This document shows, piece after piece, positions 62,908-64,000 of a DNA stretch of 64,000 nucleotides; position 1 is the stretch's first letter, and each line of letters opens with the position of its first letter. The notes beneath the pieces were generated by a model. That model saw only the letters and a program-made list of their open reading frames with translations. It did no database searches and was not told the DNA's origin. Source of the stretch: Tardiphaga alba (GTDB lineage: Bacteria > Pseudomonadota > Alphaproteobacteria > Rhizobiales > Xanthobacteraceae). The stretch lies in contig NZ_CP036498.1 in assembly GCF_018279705.1 (NCBI RefSeq), positions 5,721,001 to 5,785,000 on the forward strand, written 5' to 3'. The translations under genes were made by a program, and so were the position numbers.

Positions 62908-64000
62908 GTGAAGCTGGGGAATTGGGCGTCGGTCGCGGCACTATCGGGGGCAGCTTGCATTCCCGTCGCATGGGCGGAGATGGCGCGCGCGCAGGAAGCG
63001 TTGTCGGAGATCGTGGTCACTGCCGAACGCGAAAAGGACACCGACGCATTCCAGACCACGACCCAGTTGAGTGGTGAAGCGCTGCAGCGCGCTGCATCGT
63101 CGTCTTTGGCCGACCTGCTCGCGACCCAGCCCGGCATAGCCGCCTCCACTTTCGCGCCGGGGGCGAGCCGACCGAACATCCGCGGCCTCGACGACTACCG
63201 CGTCCGCATTCAGGAGAACGGCGTCGGCAGCCAGGATGCGTCCGACTTCAGCCAGGACCATCAAGTGCCGGTCGATCCGCTCACCGCCGACAAGGTCGAG
63301 GTGATCCGCGGGCCGGGCACGCTGCGCTACGGCAACCAGGCCATCGGCGGCGTGGTCAATGCCATCAACAATCGCATTCCGGAGAATCTGGTGCCGGACG
63401 GTTTTGCAGCCAAACTGAAGAGCGGCGGCTCCACCGTGGACGGCAGCATCGACGGCGCTGCGAGCATCGATGCATCAGGCAACAATGTCGCCATCCATGT
63501 CGATGCATTCGGCCGCCGTGCCGGCGACTATCGCATTCCCGGCGGCGGCGTGCAGGCCAATACGCGCCAGCAGTCCGAAGGCCAGGCGATCGGCGGATCC
63601 TATATCTTCGACGGCGGCTATATCGGTACCGCGATCCAGCACATCACCAGCCTCTATCATATCCCCGGCATCGCCGAATCCGCCGCGCGCACGCGCATCG
63701 ATCTCGAACAGACCAAATGGACCACCAAGGGCGAATGGCGCGCGCCGAATGAGCAGATCGCCGCGATCCGCTTCGCAGTCGGCGTCAGCGACTACAAGCA
63801 CGGCGAATACGGCCTTGACGGCAATGGCGTCGATGGCTTGCAGAACACCATCACCAACAAGGAAATCGAAGGCCGCGTCGAACTCGATCACGCTGCCGTT
63901 TCGACGCCACTCGGTGCTCTCACCGGCAGCTGGGGCATTCAGGCCAGCAACCGCAAGCTCGGCACATTCGGCGTGCTCGGCGGCCTGCTGGCGCCGACCA
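62908..64000 (+). CDS. TonB-dependent outer-membrane receptor (partial)
   Basis: Starts GTG 62908; no stop before the window end (364 codons seen). Signal peptide at 1-27 (VAALSGAACIPVAWAEMARA). TonB box EIVVTAERE, then the plug domain: LADLLATQPGIAASTFAPGA, RPNIRGLDDYRVRIQENGVG, VEVIRGPGTLRYGNQAIGGV. The barrel follows. It takes up a siderophore, metal complex or other large ligand across the outer membrane. Divergent from the ABC/amidase operon. Confidence 0.92.
   Translation, partial: MKLGNWASVAALSGAACIPVAWAEMARAQEALSEIVVTAEREKDTDAFQTTTQLSGEALQRAASSSLADLLATQPGIAASTFAPGASRPNIRGLDDYRVRIQENGVGSQDASDFSQDHQVPVDPLTADKVEVIRGPGTLRYGNQAIGGVVNAINNRIPENLVPDGFAAKLKSGGSTVDGSIDGAASIDASGNNVAIHVDAFGRRAGDYRIPGGGVQANTRQQSEGQAIGGSYIFDGGYIGTAIQHITSLYHIPGIAESAARTRIDLEQTKWTTKGEWRAPNEQIAAIRFAVGVSDYKHGEYGLDGNGVDGLQNTITNKEIEGRVELDHAAVSTPLGALTGSWGIQASNRKLGTFGVLGGLLAPT

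Noticed and set aside
1..64000. CRISPR array
   Set aside because: No regularly spaced repeats of 24-40 bp seen; the only exact direct repeat noted is the 18-bp pair at 44385/44489.

Overview
The window comes from an alphaproteobacterium of the Bradyrhizobium / Rhodopseudomonas / Afipia group (Nitrobacteraceae). This is judged from high GC, the small-protein families, EcfG-like stress promoters and the gene order on the right side. No 16S or marker gene is present, so the genus is not settled.

About 1-50,022 is accessory DNA that I read as the right part of a genomic island. It ends at a tyrosine integrase (48330-49934, minus strand) directly beside the 3' end of a tRNA-Ser(GGA) gene (50023-50112). 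No second copy of the tRNA 3' end is visible, so the left end is probably outside the window. The cargo is dominated by stress and envelope functions: a porin fragment, two SemiSWEETs, DUF4142, an alcohol dehydrogenase, two SDRs, DUF808, TspO, manganese catalase with a Crp/Fnr regulator, a second Mfd-like helicase, a PIG-L/methyltransferase/acyl-CoA-dehydrogenase/GT2 cluster, membrane and secreted small proteins, an FAD/NAD(P) enzyme, and many short unknown genes. Four GGAAC-N16-xGTT sites sit upstream of stress-type genes and suggest general-stress (EcfG) control. Four small SANT/Myb-like HTH proteins are scattered through the island.

The island is heavily damaged. OprB, LigD, DUF763, Mfd (N-terminus), PIG-L, AI-2E transporter, ClpP-like, exonuclease and DUF2235 genes all carry stops, frameshifts or truncation; at least three breaks are one-base losses in G4/C4 runs. 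No such break is seen in 50-64 kb.

The least explained module is 42.1-46.6 kb: XRE regulator, divergent HNH nuclease, phage-type conserved protein, an unknown 171-residue protein, two tandem 19-codon micro-ORFs sharing FAR and the ending QVHPP, and a soluble FtsH-like AAA+ zinc protease with HEAGH motif. The genes are tightly spaced on the minus strand, partly with overlapping stop/start codons.

From 50 kb on the sequence looks like the stable chromosome. otsA, otsB and an MFS transporter lie together. Then a compact minus-strand operon runs from 62,612 to 54,484: Tat-exported substrate-binding protein, two permeases, a double ATPase, AtzG/HpxX-like, AtzE/HpxY-like amidase, AtzH/HpxZ-like protein and a GntR regulator. 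It looks like an uptake-plus-hydrolysis system for a ureide, carboxybiuret or oxalurate-like compound. A divergent TonB-dependent receptor gene runs off the right edge behind a promoter with a 9-bp inverted repeat.
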